Below, piece by piece: positions 9,529 through 18,990 of a stretch of DNA of 64,000 nucleotides. Under the pieces are notes generated by a model. That model had not been told where the DNA came from and made no database searches. It was given only the letters and a program-made list of their open reading frames with translations. A program made the translations under genes and the position numbers. Numbering within the stretch: the first letter of the stretch is position 1; every line of letters starts with the position of its first letter. Source of the stretch: an uncultured Poribacteria bacterium (lineage in GTDB: Bacteria > Poribacteria > WGA-4E > PCPOR2b); assembly GCA_958296125.1 (NCBI GenBank), contig OY282444.1, forward strand, positions 2,761,623 to 2,825,622. The letters run 5' to 3'.

Positions 9529-9851
9529 TTCAGACTCCTCTACCAGACGTACTTGGTGCTTCTCGGAAATCCGTGTATTTCATGAGTGGGGCAGCCATCT
9601 GACACCATATCTCTTCAAGTGCTTCCTGTGTAGATCTGCTTACCTGTTCAATTTAGTCAAGTGAGCAGCTCTGTAAAACATATTCCAAACATCTCTCACA
9701 TACATCGAATAACCTGTTTCGTTATCAATATACATCTCCTTAGGCTGGAGCCGATCCGGCTGTGCATAAGTAGATGGACGACCTGAGGCCTGCATTCGGT
9801 GTTTGCCATGCGAAGTCTGTTTCATCTCTGGAATTCTAACAGCTTCTGCAA
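9529..9851. other. 323-bp spacer between nuoK and nuoL
   Basis: No recognised gene. A 61-codon minus-strand frame (9640-9825) is the only sizeable open stretch and is listed separately with low confidence. No clear terminator or promoter was seen, so the operon could continue through it. Confidence 0.5.
9640..9825 (-). CDS. Possible small hypothetical protein between nuoK and nuoL
   Basis: An in-frame ATG opens 61 codons giving a polar peptide with the stretch YIDNETGYSMYVRDVWN. It is co-oriented with the nuo genes and fills the unusually long nuoK-nuoL gap. The upstream sequence has only a weak purine-rich stretch (CCAGAG) and no family is recognised. It may be chance. Confidence 0.22.
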   Translation of the reverse strand: MKQTSHGKHRMQASGRPSTYAQPDRLQPKEMYIDNETGYSMYVRDVWNMFYRAAHLTKLNR

Positions 9852-10151
9852 CTATCCCTTCATCGTGTTGATTTCATCGATATTAATCGTTTCGCGGTGC
9901 CTGAAAACACTCACGATAATAGCGAGGCCAATGGCAACTTCGGCAGCAGCGACAGTCATGACGAAGAACACGAAGATCTGCCCTGAAGCATCCCCCAATT
10001 CTCGGCCGATTGCGACGAAAGCAAGATTTGCCGCGTTGAGCATCAATTCGATACACATAAAGATAATGATTGCGTTTCTTCGGATGAGCACCCCAATCAC
10101 CCCGATAGTAAAGAGCAACGCGCTTAAAATGAGATAGTATTGCAAAGCCAT
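9852..10151 (-). CDS. nuoK: NADH-quinone oxidoreductase subunit K (NuoK)
   Basis: Small three-helix membrane subunit of complex I, 99 aa. It shows [24 protein letters not shown] with the functional glutamate in the second helix, and a second conserved Glu in [12 protein letters not shown]. Length and both carboxylates match the family. It follows nuoJ after 21 bp. Confidence 0.96.
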   Translation of the reverse strand: MALQYYLILSALLFTIGVIGVLIRRNAIIIFMCIELMLNAANLAFVAIGRELGDASGQIFVFFVMTVAAAEVAIGLAIIVSVFRHRETINIDEINTMKG

Positions 10152-10172
10152 ATTTCAATCCCTAGTTTACAA

Positions 10173-10874
10173 TTAGGTAGCCGTATTTGGATCTTCACGT
10201 TTAACGAGCACGATAACTCCGATTAAAGCTGCAAGCAATATAAGCGATGTTACCTCAAAAGGCAACAGGAACTTAGTAAATAGTATTGTACCGATACGGT
10301 CTGGTTTGCCCATTTCTCCTTGAAGCTTTTTGATGAGTTGATCCGCTTCACCGGCGGTGAGTGTTTCTACGGTATTTTTTTGTTCAGCAATCTTCGGCAC
10401 GTAAGTGTTATTAATCTGTGCACGGTCAAGTTGGTAGGTGGATTCAATTGCCACGATCTGGTTCAGTTGTTCCGAAGTAATCGCTCCGCCAACCGCTTCA
10501 CCTCCACGCTGAGAAGGGGCAACAGCAGTGCCATCATACACTTTGATTCCAATGTAGATCGCTTCTGCTGCCAATATAAGCCCCACAATGACAGCAAACA
10601 CCTTTGCCTTGTTGATTTGGCGTGCTGCTTGAAGCCTCCCCAAATTGAGTAACATGATCACAAACAGGAATAGCACCATAATTGCGCCGGCGTAGACAAT
10701 CACCTGCACGGCGGCAACAAAGTACGCTCCCAACGAGATAAACAGGCCTGCCAATGAGAAGAAGGTCAGCACCAATGCAAGTGCACTGTGAATAGGATTC
10801 TTAAATGCAATGACGCATATCGCAGAACCAACAGCTAGTATGCCAAAAATAATAAACAGAATCTGTTCAGCCAT
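10173..10874 (-). CDS. nuoJ: NADH-quinone oxidoreductase subunit J (NuoJ), enlarged
   Basis: Five-helix membrane subunit with the flexible third helix that couples quinone reduction to ion pumping. The motif VQVIVYAGAIMVLFLFVIMLL is conserved. At 233 aa it is longer than most NuoJ proteins (about 165-185). The extra length is a hydrophilic segment at about residues 115-190, rich in Gln, Glu and Thr, before the final helix. AAGGAAA precedes the ATG. It follows nuoH directly, where nuoI would normally stand. Confidence 0.93.
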   Translation of the reverse strand: MAEQILFIIFGILAVGSAICVIAFKNPIHSALALVLTFFSLAGLFISLGAYFVAAVQVIVYAGAIMVLFLFVIMLLNLGRLQAARQINKAKVFAVIVGLILAAEAIYIGIKVYDGTAVAPSQRGGEAVGGAITSEQLNQIVAIESTYQLDRAQINNTYVPKIAEQKNTVETLTAGEADQLIKKLQGEMGKPDRIGTILFTKFLLPFEVTSLILLAALIGVIVLVKREDPNTAT

Positions 10875-10960
10875 ATATTTCCTTGTAAGTTAGAAGGCGT
10901 ATTAATCTTTGGTGCGAGTTGGTGAGGATCTTGAGCTCATTAGTTCATTCATGAATCAAT

Positions 10961-10990
10961 TAGGACTTACGCAGTTGAACGTTCAAAGCC
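10961..10990. repeat. Dispersed repeat A in the nuoH-nuoJ gap
   Basis: TAGGACTTACGCAGTTGAAC, followed by GTTCAAAGCC. The same sequence, in either orientation and with some mismatches, recurs at about 23932-23946, 24362-24380, 48054-48077, 49149-49168 and 52965-52990. In this copy it sits in the 138-bp gap where nuoI is missing. Confidence 0.75.
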
Positions 10991-11012
10991 TCGTAGGGGC
11001 AATTAATTGGTT

Positions 11013-12188
11013 TCACGTTTCACTCTCGGTGAAGCTCAGAATACCTCTATCATCAACAGGTTCAGGTTCTCGCGTCATCACCAATGTAGTTGCTACGATT
11101 GCAACAACGATGAAAGCGGCGATGACATTTAATATGCCGACCCAGACCTTCGATTGTGTGAACGCCCAAACTGTCGCCGTCACAACGATTGTTGTAAGTG
11201 CAACGGGTAGTAGAAATTTCCAGCCGAGATTCATGAGTTGATCATACCGGAATCGGGGCAGTGTCCATCTAACCCAAATAAAAACAAAGAGGAAAAACGC
11301 TGTTTTGGCGAAGAAGATTCCGAAGGAAATCACGCCACTCCAAAAGGGACCACCGACCCTTTCCAGCCCGAAGAAATGCCAACCGCCCAAGAAAAGCGTG
11401 ACAGCTACCGCGGAGCCAACAATCATGTGCATGTACTCCGCCATGAAGTACATAGCGAATTTCATGCTGCTATATTCCGTGTGGTAGCCACCGACAAGTT
11501 CCTGCTCCGCTTCAGCGAGATCAAAGGGGAGACGGTTGGTCTCCGCGAAGGCGGCGGCGGTAAAGGCTAAAAAGGCGGGAAAATGGATAACGAAATTCCA
11601 TGTCCACGGATAACTCCCTTGTTGGATTGCAATTTCCCGTAGGCTTAGCGACCCTGAAAGCATCAGAACACCGATAATCGAAAGTCCCAGTGCCAACTCA
11701 TAGCTAATCATCTGCGCGGAAGAGCGCAAGCCACCAAGCAGCGAGTATTTGTTGTTCGATGCCCACGCACCAAGCACGACACCATAAACCCCCAACGAAG
11801 TAATTGCCAGAATATACAGAATCCCGATATTTATATCGGCAATTTGAAGCGGGATTTCGTAGCCTGAGATGGTTATTGAACTGCCGAAGGGGACAACCCC
11901 ACAGGTAACTAGGGCCGGCACCAAAATAATCGCAGGTGCCAGCAAATAGATGGGTTTATCCACATGGGAGGGAATCAGATCCTCTTTCAGCAGAAATTTT
12001 ACCCCATCAGCAATCGGCTGCAAAATACCCCAGGGCCCAACGCGGTTGGGACCGTGTCGGTTTTGAATCCAGCCGCTCACTTTCCGCTCAGCAAGGATCA
12101 TCGCCATGACACCGATGAGCAGCAAATGAACGACGACAACAATTTTGATGAGTGAGCTAATGATTAAAACGTGAAGTGGCAAGTCCAT
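11013..12188 (-). CDS. nuoH: NADH-quinone oxidoreductase subunit H (NuoH)
   Basis: Membrane subunit that forms the quinone chamber with NuoB and NuoD. It is 391 aa. The motifs AERKVSGWIQNRHGPNRVGP and the loop FAETNRLPFDLAEAEQELV are conserved, including the acidic residues that contact the quinone site. The C-terminus extends by about 50 residues beyond the usual end with one extra hydrophobic segment. AAGGAGAG precedes the ATG. Confidence 0.97.
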   Translation of the reverse strand: MDLPLHVLIISSLIKIVVVVHLLLIGVMAMILAERKVSGWIQNRHGPNRVGPWGILQPIADGVKFLLKEDLIPSHVDKPIYLLAPAIILVPALVTCGVVPFGSSITISGYEIPLQIADINIGILYILAITSLGVYGVVLGAWASNNKYSLLGGLRSSAQMISYELALGLSIIGVLMLSGSLSLREIAIQQGSYPWTWNFVIHFPAFLAFTAAAFAETNRLPFDLAEAEQELVGGYHTEYSSMKFAMYFMAEYMHMIVGSAVAVTLFLGGWHFFGLERVGGPFWSGVISFGIFFAKTAFFLFVFIWVRWTLPRFRYDQLMNLGWKFLLPVALTTIVVTATVWAFTQSKVWVGILNVIAAFIVVAIVATTLVMTREPEPVDDRGILSFTESET

Positions 12189-12338
12189 ATCTCTCCTTAT
12201 CTGGATTCTTAAACAACTTTGTTTTCAAGATTTTCCACAATTGCATCTAGTGCATATTGAAGCCTCGCTTTGTCACCCAGATCTCCTTTTTCTGAGATTT
12301 GCCTTGAGTCTAGTTTTATTTCACTCTCCGCATGGTAG

Positions 12339-14000
12339 TCATCGGCTATCCTCGCTATCGAGTTTGACCCCACCATCCCCAATCTTCTGGTGCGTAGCGT
12401 CTTGATAATCAGGCACATTTTCCGCAATCTCCAACGCAATTTCACCAGCAAAATGATAATCCATCTCACCGCCCAATCGCTTGGCTAATTGTTGGATAAT
12501 CTCCCAGTCAACACGCGCCTCGCCGGGGGGATCGACCGCCCGATGTATCCGTTGTACCCATCCCTTCGCGTTGGTGAAACTGCCATCCTTTTCCGCAAAA
12601 GTGACCCCCGGAAGAACCACATCAGCCAGTTGCGCTACATCGGATTCAAAGATGTCCTGCACGACCAGAAAATCGACGGCCTCCAACGCCTGCTCCGCTG
12701 TCTTGCCAATCGGGCCCTCAGGTGCCCCACTCACAAGGTAAACAACCTTTGCATCTGCTACTCCACTCCAGAGTGCATCCCCCGTCAAGGAGGCATCATC
12801 GCCCAGCTTGAGCATGTCCAGCGCACCGCGTGTGTTTGGGTTTTTGTCGGCATCAATGGTGAATTGCGGGAATTTGTGTTCTTCACCCGGTTCGCGTCCA
12901 AACAGACCAATTGACTCCGTTTTTAGGACTTCACGCGCCAACTTGCCCAGTAGGTAATTCTCCTCATTGGTGCCTTGTGCAGAACCGATGACGACGATGG
13001 ACTCCGGATCGGTCTCAGAGAATTTATCCACGATGAGATTCAGCGCATCCGCCCACGAGGTTGGGACGAATTCACCATCTACCCGTTTCATCGGAATCTT
13101 GAGCCGATCTTCGCTGTTGACGTAATGGTAGCCGAGCCGTCCATCATCGCACATCCAGTGTTGATTGATATCCTCATGAAACCGCGGTTTAATTCGATAG
13201 AGACCATCCTCTTTATAGTCAACAGTGATGTTGCATCCGACGCTACATCCCGGACAGACGCTATTGACTTGCTTCATGAACCAGGGACGAGACTTAAACA
13301 AGAAATCCTTGCTAGTCAGTGCCCCAACGGGACAGATATCCACGACATTGCCCGCGAGTTTATTATCGAGCAACCGAAGCGGGTTATCATCATGGTCGCG
13401 TGGAATGTCGATCTCGTCGTGTGAACCCCGATGAATCAGCCCAAGCTCTCCGGTTCCCGCGACCTCATCGCAGAAACGGATGCAACGGGTACAAACAATA
13501 CATCGAGTCGAGTAAAGCAGTACATCAGGACCGAGGTCTTTTTTCGGTGGAACGTTCTTTACCTCGATATAGCGGCTCTTGCCGCTGCCGTGATTAAAGC
13601 TGAAATCCTGAAGGTCGCACTCGCCTGCTTGGTCACAGACGGGGCAATCAAGCGGGTGGTGAACAAGCAGAAACTCAAGGATGTCCTCCCGCGCCTTCTT
13701 CACACGCTGCGAATCTGTCCGGACAATAAAATCATATTGCCCATCCAGTTTTCGATCCGGAGGGGCGGTACGCACCGTGGTTGTGCAGCCGGTTGCGAGT
13801 TGACGGTCTGGAACAACCTTGCCCGCAGGCGGAAAGAAGACATGAGGCTCCACAAGGCACATGCGGCAGTTTGCCGGACGGGTCAACCCCGGATGGTAAC
13901 AGTAGTGCGGCACTTCAATGCCGTGTTGTCTTGCCGCCTCAATGATATTGGTTCCGTCTTCAACTTCAACCTCAAGGTCGTTCAGTTTAATGAATGCCAT
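12339..14000 (-). CDS. nuoG: NADH-quinone oxidoreductase subunit G (NuoG), possibly frameshifted at the 3' end
   Basis: Iron-sulfur subunit of the peripheral arm, about 553 aa. The start is the ATG giving MAFIKLND, with GAGGAC upstream. Visible clusters in order: a [2Fe-2S] ferredoxin domain (HYC-x10-C-x2-C, then GC), the His-Cys cluster HPLDCPVCDQAGEC, the CIVCTRCIRFC and CPVGAL cysteines, and a CPGCSVGC-x27-C set matching the extra N7-type cluster. The molybdopterin-oxidoreductase-like domain is short. The frame ends at 12339, and the next minus frame stays open for another 45 codons to 12209, so a frameshift or divergent end is possible. Confidence 0.94.
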   Translation of the reverse strand: MAFIKLNDLEVEVEDGTNIIEAARQHGIEVPHYCYHPGLTRPANCRMCLVEPHVFFPPAGKVVPDRQLATGCTTTVRTAPPDRKLDGQYDFIVRTDSQRVKKAREDILEFLLVHHPLDCPVCDQAGECDLQDFSFNHGSGKSRYIEVKNVPPKKDLGPDVLLYSTRCIVCTRCIRFCDEVAGTGELGLIHRGSHDEIDIPRDHDDNPLRLLDNKLAGNVVDICPVGALTSKDFLFKSRPWFMKQVNSVCPGCSVGCNITVDYKEDGLYRIKPRFHEDINQHWMCDDGRLGYHYVNSEDRLKIPMKRVDGEFVPTSWADALNLIVDKFSETDPESIVVIGSAQGTNEENYLLGKLAREVLKTESIGLFGREPGEEHKFPQFTIDADKNPNTRGALDMLKLGDDASLTGDALWSGVADAKVVYLVSGAPEGPIGKTAEQALEAVDFLVVQDIFESDVAQLADVVLPGVTFAEKDGSFTNAKGWVQRIHRAVDPPGEARVDWEIIQQLAKRLGGEMDYHFAGEIALEIAENVPDYQDATHQKIGDGGVKLDSEDSR

Positions 14001-14198
14001 GATGTCCTCATTATACAACGCGTCAGGCGTAGTTGCACATTGTCAAATCTGTTTTGAAAAATGTGCTTCAATCCCAATCTAATCTTTTGAAAATTATCCG
14101 ATTTTGAAAGATAGCAGCAACTCAGAGACGACGGAATAAATCGGGGACGTTTTGTGTCAATCAATTCGTTCGCTGGCCCCGATAGCACCGGTAAAATT

Positions 14199-15671
14199 TT
14201 ACGGTTCAAATAGGCCTGGGACTATCCGCTGTTGATAAGCGTAATTCTCTTCCGGCGGCACTGTCGCTTCTTCGATCGGCAATGTTACCAGTTCCCCGTC
14301 ACGGATCGCAGCCTCGAACTCTGGACGAAATTTCCGCAAATAGCTCACGGCGGGCCATGAGACAGCGATGCCAAAAACGCAGATGGTGTTCCATGTCATG
14401 GTGTCCACATTTGCGATGTTATTTGCGACGCTCTCCAGCAGGTCAAGGTCTTCGTAAACCTCTTCCATCTCGCCGGTATCGCCCCATCTGCCGCTCGCTG
14501 TGATGCCAAACTTAGGTCGCTGAATCGTCGTTTGCCGACCCTCGCCATCGACAATTCGTTGGACGATATCCCGCACCCAAGGCGTTCCCCAACGGCACGG
14601 TGTACACTGCCCACACGATTCATGCGCGTAGAACTTCATGATGTTGAGGAGACAATCGACAATGTTCCGTGTTTCGTTCATGACGATAATGCCCCCAGAG
14701 CCGAGCATCGATTTCCAGAGCGTCAATGAGGTGAAGTCGAGGCGACATTCCAATTCATAGTGCGTCAAAATTGGTGCAGAACTGCCACCGGGGATGACAG
14801 CCTTTACGCGCTCCCCCTTGACACCGCCCGCAACTTCGATTAACTCCTCGGCGGTCAAACCGAGATCGAGTTCATAGACACCCGGCTTGTTCACATCCCC
14901 GCTGATACAGTACAGTTTTGTCCCTGTGTTTGGATCCGATTGTGGCGGATTAAACCGGGTATCCCCATAGGTGCGCCCGATGCTGGTATACCACTCGACC
15001 CCACGCCCCATCAGGAAAGGCAGGTTACACAGCGTTTCCACATTCTGGACAACCGTCGGTTTGTGGAACAACCCTTCAACTGCGGGGAATGGTGGTTTCA
15101 CACGCGGTTGACCGCGTTTCCCTTCAAGGGATTCAATCAACCCGGTCTCTTCGCCGCAGATGTACGCGCCGGCTCCCGGATGGGAATAAACGTCCAGATC
15201 AAAGCCGCTCCCTAAGATATTTTTTCCCAGATAGCCGTGCTGATATGCTTCGTTGAGAGCAGCATCTAGCATACGCTTACCGAGTGTGAATTCCCCACGA
15301 ATGTAGATGTACGCGGTATTAATCCCCATGGCGTAGCAACAGATTAAGATACCTTCAATCAACAGATGTGGGTTCTTTTCCAGAACGTAGCGGTTGCTAA
15401 ACGTACCCGGTTCACTCTCATCGGCGTTGCAACATAGGTAGCGGGGCTCAATATCTCTGGGGACGAAACTCCACTTCAGACCGGTTGAAAACCCTGCGCC
15501 ACCACGCCCCTTCAGCCCGGATTGCATCACCATATCGCAAATTTCTTCCGGCTTATATTCCTTGATTGTCATCTCAAAGTGTTTGTAGCCATCGTACTGA
15601 CGAAATACATCAAATGTATTGATATCTGGTACATCTAGATGTTCGTAGAGAATGCGTCTTTCTTGAACCAT
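14199..15671 (-). CDS. nuoF: NADH-quinone oxidoreductase subunit F (NuoF)
   Basis: NADH- and FMN-binding subunit with one [4Fe-4S] cluster, 490 aa. The NADH site GLKGRGGAGFSTGLKW, the FMN motif CNADESEPGTFSNR and the cluster cysteines ESCGQCTPCRWG are clear. The fourth cysteine, in TICVFG, is further away than usual because of a roughly 25-residue hydrophilic insertion (about residues 380-410). It is flanked by nuoE and nuoG in the usual order. Confidence 0.97.
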   Translation of the reverse strand: MVQERRILYEHLDVPDINTFDVFRQYDGYKHFEMTIKEYKPEEICDMVMQSGLKGRGGAGFSTGLKWSFVPRDIEPRYLCCNADESEPGTFSNRYVLEKNPHLLIEGILICCYAMGINTAYIYIRGEFTLGKRMLDAALNEAYQHGYLGKNILGSGFDLDVYSHPGAGAYICGEETGLIESLEGKRGQPRVKPPFPAVEGLFHKPTVVQNVETLCNLPFLMGRGVEWYTSIGRTYGDTRFNPPQSDPNTGTKLYCISGDVNKPGVYELDLGLTAEELIEVAGGVKGERVKAVIPGGSSAPILTHYELECRLDFTSLTLWKSMLGSGGIIVMNETRNIVDCLLNIMKFYAHESCGQCTPCRWGTPWVRDIVQRIVDGEGRQTTIQRPKFGITASGRWGDTGEMEEVYEDLDLLESVANNIANVDTMTWNTICVFGIAVSWPAVSYLRKFRPEFEAAIRDGELVTLPIEEATVPPEENYAYQQRIVPGLFEP

Positions 15672-15698
15672 GAGTTGTTACCAACCTTAAATTTGCCC

Positions 15699-16220
15699 CT
15701 ACTCTAAGCTATCCAAAATCTCATCCATCTTTTGCGGCGTGAGGTTCTTATGCAAATCATCATTAACCATCACAACAGGTGCCACATCACAAGATGCTAG
15801 ACACTCTGATTTCAGTAAGGTAAATTTCCCGTCCGGCGTGGTCCCTTTTGCCAAGTCTGTTTCAGAAGCAACATCTATATTAAATTTTTGTTTGATATGC
15901 TCCAGTACCAATTTACAATCTCTCAACGCACAAGGGAGAGTGTAGCAAACGCGGATGACATATTTACCGACAGGTTCCTCGAAGAACATTGGATAAAATG
16001 TCACCACATCTTTAACCTTCATCACCGGCAATTCCAAGAGTTCAGCGACATACTCCATCACGGCAGGACTGATGTAACCTGCTTGTCTCTGTGCCAGATG
16101 CAGTGTGGGAAGCATGGCCGCTTCCTTCACCGGATATCGCTGAATCAGCTGATCAAACTCCCGCTGATTTTCCGCTGAAAACTGGAATGGCGTTTCTATT
16201 TCAATAAGTTTATCAGACAT
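15699..16220 (-). CDS. nuoE: NADH-quinone oxidoreductase subunit E (NuoE)
   Basis: Thioredoxin-fold subunit with the N1a [2Fe-2S] cluster, 173 aa. The ligands Cys92, Cys97 (C-x4-C in VCYTLPC), Cys140 and Cys144 (ECLASC) are present. The helical N-terminal domain contains the YPVKEAAMLPTL segment typical of the family. It lies 27 bp upstream of nuoF and is separated from nuoD by an inserted small gene. Confidence 0.96.
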   Translation of the reverse strand: MSDKLIEIETPFQFSAENQREFDQLIQRYPVKEAAMLPTLHLAQRQAGYISPAVMEYVAELLELPVMKVKDVVTFYPMFFEEPVGKYVIRVCYTLPCALRDCKLVLEHIKQKFNIDVASETDLAKGTTPDGKFTLLKSECLASCDVAPVVMVNDDLHKNLTPQKMDEILDSLE

Positions 16221-16319
16221 CTACTCGTTCCTTCGGGGAAGAAGTGACTAAAGTGCGTTGCATCAGTGACAGTCCCTAGCGTCGCTATCGTTCGCGGAGA
16301 GTGGATTGCACAATCTTCG

Positions 16320-16757
16320 TTAGCCTGACGGGCGATCGATTCGCAAGCCCACGGCAATTGCTAAACCAACAATCAAGACCGCAGCGACCCCTAAACAGAG
16401 CAGCAGCAGCCATGGGGGCTCTTTTTTGTCCATTTTTAGAGGCACATAGTGCTCCCCACCAGCAATAACTGTGACCGGTTTGCCGGTGCGATCGCCATAT
16501 CCATCCTTGTAAATACTAAGCAGATAACGCCCCGGGGGTATACCGGATTTTTGATATTCACCCGTGCTATCTGATGTCGCTTCAAATTCTGTGCCATCAG
16601 CACTGACAATAATAACTCTGACCCCTTCGATTGGGAGCTGGGCGGTTGAGGTTTCAGAGATATAACCACGAACTGTCCCCATTGTTGCATCTTGGGAAAA
16701 CATAGCCCCAGGAGTACCCCACAGACAGCAAAATAAAATAAGGCTTAACCGCTTCAT
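16320..16757 (-). CDS. Secreted/anchored CarboxypepD_reg-like protein inserted between nuoD and nuoE
   Basis: A 145-aa protein with a signal peptide (about residues 1-21), a beta-sandwich domain of the carboxypeptidase-regulatory type (RGYISET...LPIEGVRVIIVSADG...GIPPGRYLLSIYKDGY) and a C-terminal membrane helix (about 118-138). The predicted topology puts the beta domain outside the cytoplasm, anchored by its tail. It is not a known complex I subunit, but it is co-oriented with the nuo genes. It could be an accessory or assembly protein, or an unrelated insertion. Confidence 0.8.
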   Translation of the reverse strand: MKRLSLILFCCLWGTPGAMFSQDATMGTVRGYISETSTAQLPIEGVRVIIVSADGTEFEATSDSTGEYQKSGIPPGRYLLSIYKDGYGDRTGKPVTVIAGGEHYVPLKMDKKEPPWLLLLCLGVAAVLIVGLAIAVGLRIDRPSG

Positions 16758-16896
16758 ATTATTGCCCCGATTTATGATGTGTCTCTATTAAACGGTCCTC
16801 AACAGATACCGAATAATCTGATCGCGGGGTGATTCCCACTGCTTCGCCATCAAAGATGGTGAGGCTTGGCAGCGCAGGGACTTGAACCTTTTGCTA

Positions 16897-18093
16897 TCAT
16901 CGATCCAATTCCCCGGCGATGATATTTAGACTCCCCAATACGGCGACGATATCTGATACCATGCCGCCTTCAATCATGTGAGGCACCGCTTGGAAGTGTA
17001 TAAAACTGGGGGGACGAATACGGATTCGGTACGCCTTACCGCTGCCGTCACTGACAATATAAAATCCCAGTTCACCGTTCGGGGCCTCGGTGGCACAATA
17101 GACTTCACCCACAGGGGGTTGGACCCCATGTCCATCCATAACAATCTTGAAGTGGTGAATCAAACCTTCGATATTCCCGTAAGCGTCCTCTTTCGTCGGA
17201 AGACTGATTTTATAGTCGTCCACATTGATAGGGCCATCGGGTAGGTTATCCAGGGCCTGCCGAACGATTCGCCCACTCTGAATCATCTCTTCCATTCGCA
17301 CCAGATAACGGTCATAAACATCGCCATTAGCTCCAATGGGAACATCAAAATTGAAGGCCTCATAGGAGGAGTACGGCTCCGCTTTTCGTAAATCCCAATC
17401 CACCCCGGAGGCGCGCAGACATGGTCCTGTAAAACCGTAGTCAATTGCGTCTTCAGCTGACACCACCCCAACGCCTTTGGTACGATCCATCCAAATCCGG
17501 TTTCGGGTCAGCAGTGTGTGAACCTCTTTCAGGGTTTTCGGAAAGCCATTCAAGAACCTCCGGACATCCTCCTCAAAGCCGTCATAGATATCTCTCATCA
17601 ACCCACCAACACGGGTATAGCTGGTGGTCAAGCGGGCACCGGTGGTTTTCTCGAAGATACTGTACAATTTCTCGCGCTCCTCAAAGCCGTATAGCATCAC
17701 TGTGAATGCCCCGAGGTCCAATGCCCCCATACCGAGCCAGACCATGTGATCCGCGATGCGGGAGAGTTCAGCTAGAATCACGCGAATATATTCACAACGC
17801 TTCGGGACTTGGATGTCCAGCAGTTTCTCCACAGCGAGTACATAGCCGAAGTTGTTAGACAATGGTGAGAGGTAGTTCATCCGGTCGGTCACGACGATAA
17901 ACTGGTTGTAGTCTTGGTGCTCTCCTAGCTTCTCAAAGCCAGTATGTAGGTAACCGAGATGGGGTGTCGCTTTCAGGACGGTTTCGCCATCGAGCTCTAC
18001 GACAATTCTAAGTGTGCCGTGAGTTGCCGGATGCTGTGGGCCGAAATTCAGCGTCATCGGTTCGCCAGGTACTCGATCTGGATCTTTGTGCAT
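16897..18093 (-). CDS. nuoD: NADH-quinone oxidoreductase subunit D (NuoD)
   Basis: The 49-kDa subunit, derived from the large subunit of [NiFe] hydrogenase, forms most of the quinone-binding pocket. It is 398 aa. The N-terminal loop NFGPQHPATHGTLR carries the quinone-contacting histidine, and the C-terminus ends in the typical ELDR. GGAGAA precedes the ATG. nuoC and nuoD are separate genes here, not fused as in E. coli. Confidence 0.97.
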   Translation of the reverse strand: MHKDPDRVPGEPMTLNFGPQHPATHGTLRIVVELDGETVLKATPHLGYLHTGFEKLGEHQDYNQFIVVTDRMNYLSPLSNNFGYVLAVEKLLDIQVPKRCEYIRVILAELSRIADHMVWLGMGALDLGAFTVMLYGFEEREKLYSIFEKTTGARLTTSYTRVGGLMRDIYDGFEEDVRRFLNGFPKTLKEVHTLLTRNRIWMDRTKGVGVVSAEDAIDYGFTGPCLRASGVDWDLRKAEPYSSYEAFNFDVPIGANGDVYDRYLVRMEEMIQSGRIVRQALDNLPDGPINVDDYKISLPTKEDAYGNIEGLIHHFKIVMDGHGVQPPVGEVYCATEAPNGELGFYIVSDGSGKAYRIRIRPPSFIHFQAVPHMIEGGMVSDIVAVLGSLNIIAGELDR

Positions 18094-18308
18094 CTCTTTT
18101 TCTCCAGTGGAGAGTCGGGATTATCTATTGAAAAGCAGGCCTAAAGCGCGTCAGGATTTACCTGATTAAAGGATTAACAGGAGGAGAGAAGGGAAAATGG
18201 GACAACCAGAAGGTGGGACACTCGTCCGCTCGCCTTCTTGGTCTTTTAATCTGTGTCATCCGTTAATCTGTGCCAATCCGTGATCCGTTTTACATTACAC
18301 ATTTTACA

Positions 18309-18839
18309 TTACGCATTCTGCTGCTCAAAGTTAAATGTCTCACGTTCCCCACGACCACGCAGTGGGTAATCCTTACGAAGTGGGTGCCCTTCATAATCAT
18401 CAGGCATCAGGATTCGACGGAGGTCCGGATGCTCCTCAAAGGTAATTCCGAACATGTCGTATGTTTCCCGCTCCAGCCAATTCGCCACCTTCCAAATGGA
18501 GGTCATTGATGGGATACTCAGTGCTTTTTCATGAACGGGAACTTTGACACGCAAACGCTCTTTCTTTTCTGTTGAAAGTAGATGATAGATGACCATGAAC
18601 CGTGCGTAGTCGTATTTCATCAAGACATCTTCCATCAAGGAATAATCAACCGCTGTAACATCAGCAAGAAAGTTGTATGCGAGTTCTGAATCGTTTTTCA
18701 GGAACGCCATCAGTTCATAAATGACATCTTTACGCACCGTAATCGTCAGTTCGCCTCGTGCGTCGGAAACGTCAAGAATTGCATCAGGATACTGTTCTTG
18801 AACTTTTTGAACTGCAAGCGGTTGTTGCGCTTCACTCAT
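18309..18839 (-). CDS. nuoC: NADH-quinone oxidoreductase subunit C (NuoC)
   Basis: The 30-kDa subunit of the complex I connecting module, 176 aa. The signature ERETYDMFGITFEEHPDLRRILMPDDYEGHPLRKDYPL is present almost intact (the PF00329 pattern). It is followed by 215 bp of spacer before nuoD that contains AT-rich direct repeats such as TTTTACATTACACATTTTAC. Confidence 0.96.
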   Translation of the reverse strand: MSEAQQPLAVQKVQEQYPDAILDVSDARGELTITVRKDVIYELMAFLKNDSELAYNFLADVTAVDYSLMEDVLMKYDYARFMVIYHLLSTEKKERLRVKVPVHEKALSIPSMTSIWKVANWLERETYDMFGITFEEHPDLRRILMPDDYEGHPLRKDYPLRGRGERETFNFEQQNA

Positions 18840-18990
18840 TGGACTTAATCCTCAACGAACTTCTGAATGTATGGGTTCATTGGTGCCTCGCACATTCATT
18901 AATGAACTCTTGAACTCAATTAGTTTGGGTACGGGGCACCACCCTACGGGTGTTGGGCGGCCACAAGGGGCTCTGCTCCTACTAGTCCTA

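Noticed and set aside
16850-16895. Sequence with a T-arm-like GGTTCAAGTCC on the minus strand, just after nuoD
   Set aside because: The flanking stem does not pair (two mismatches in five) and no acceptor or anticodon arm could be found, so it is not a tRNA.
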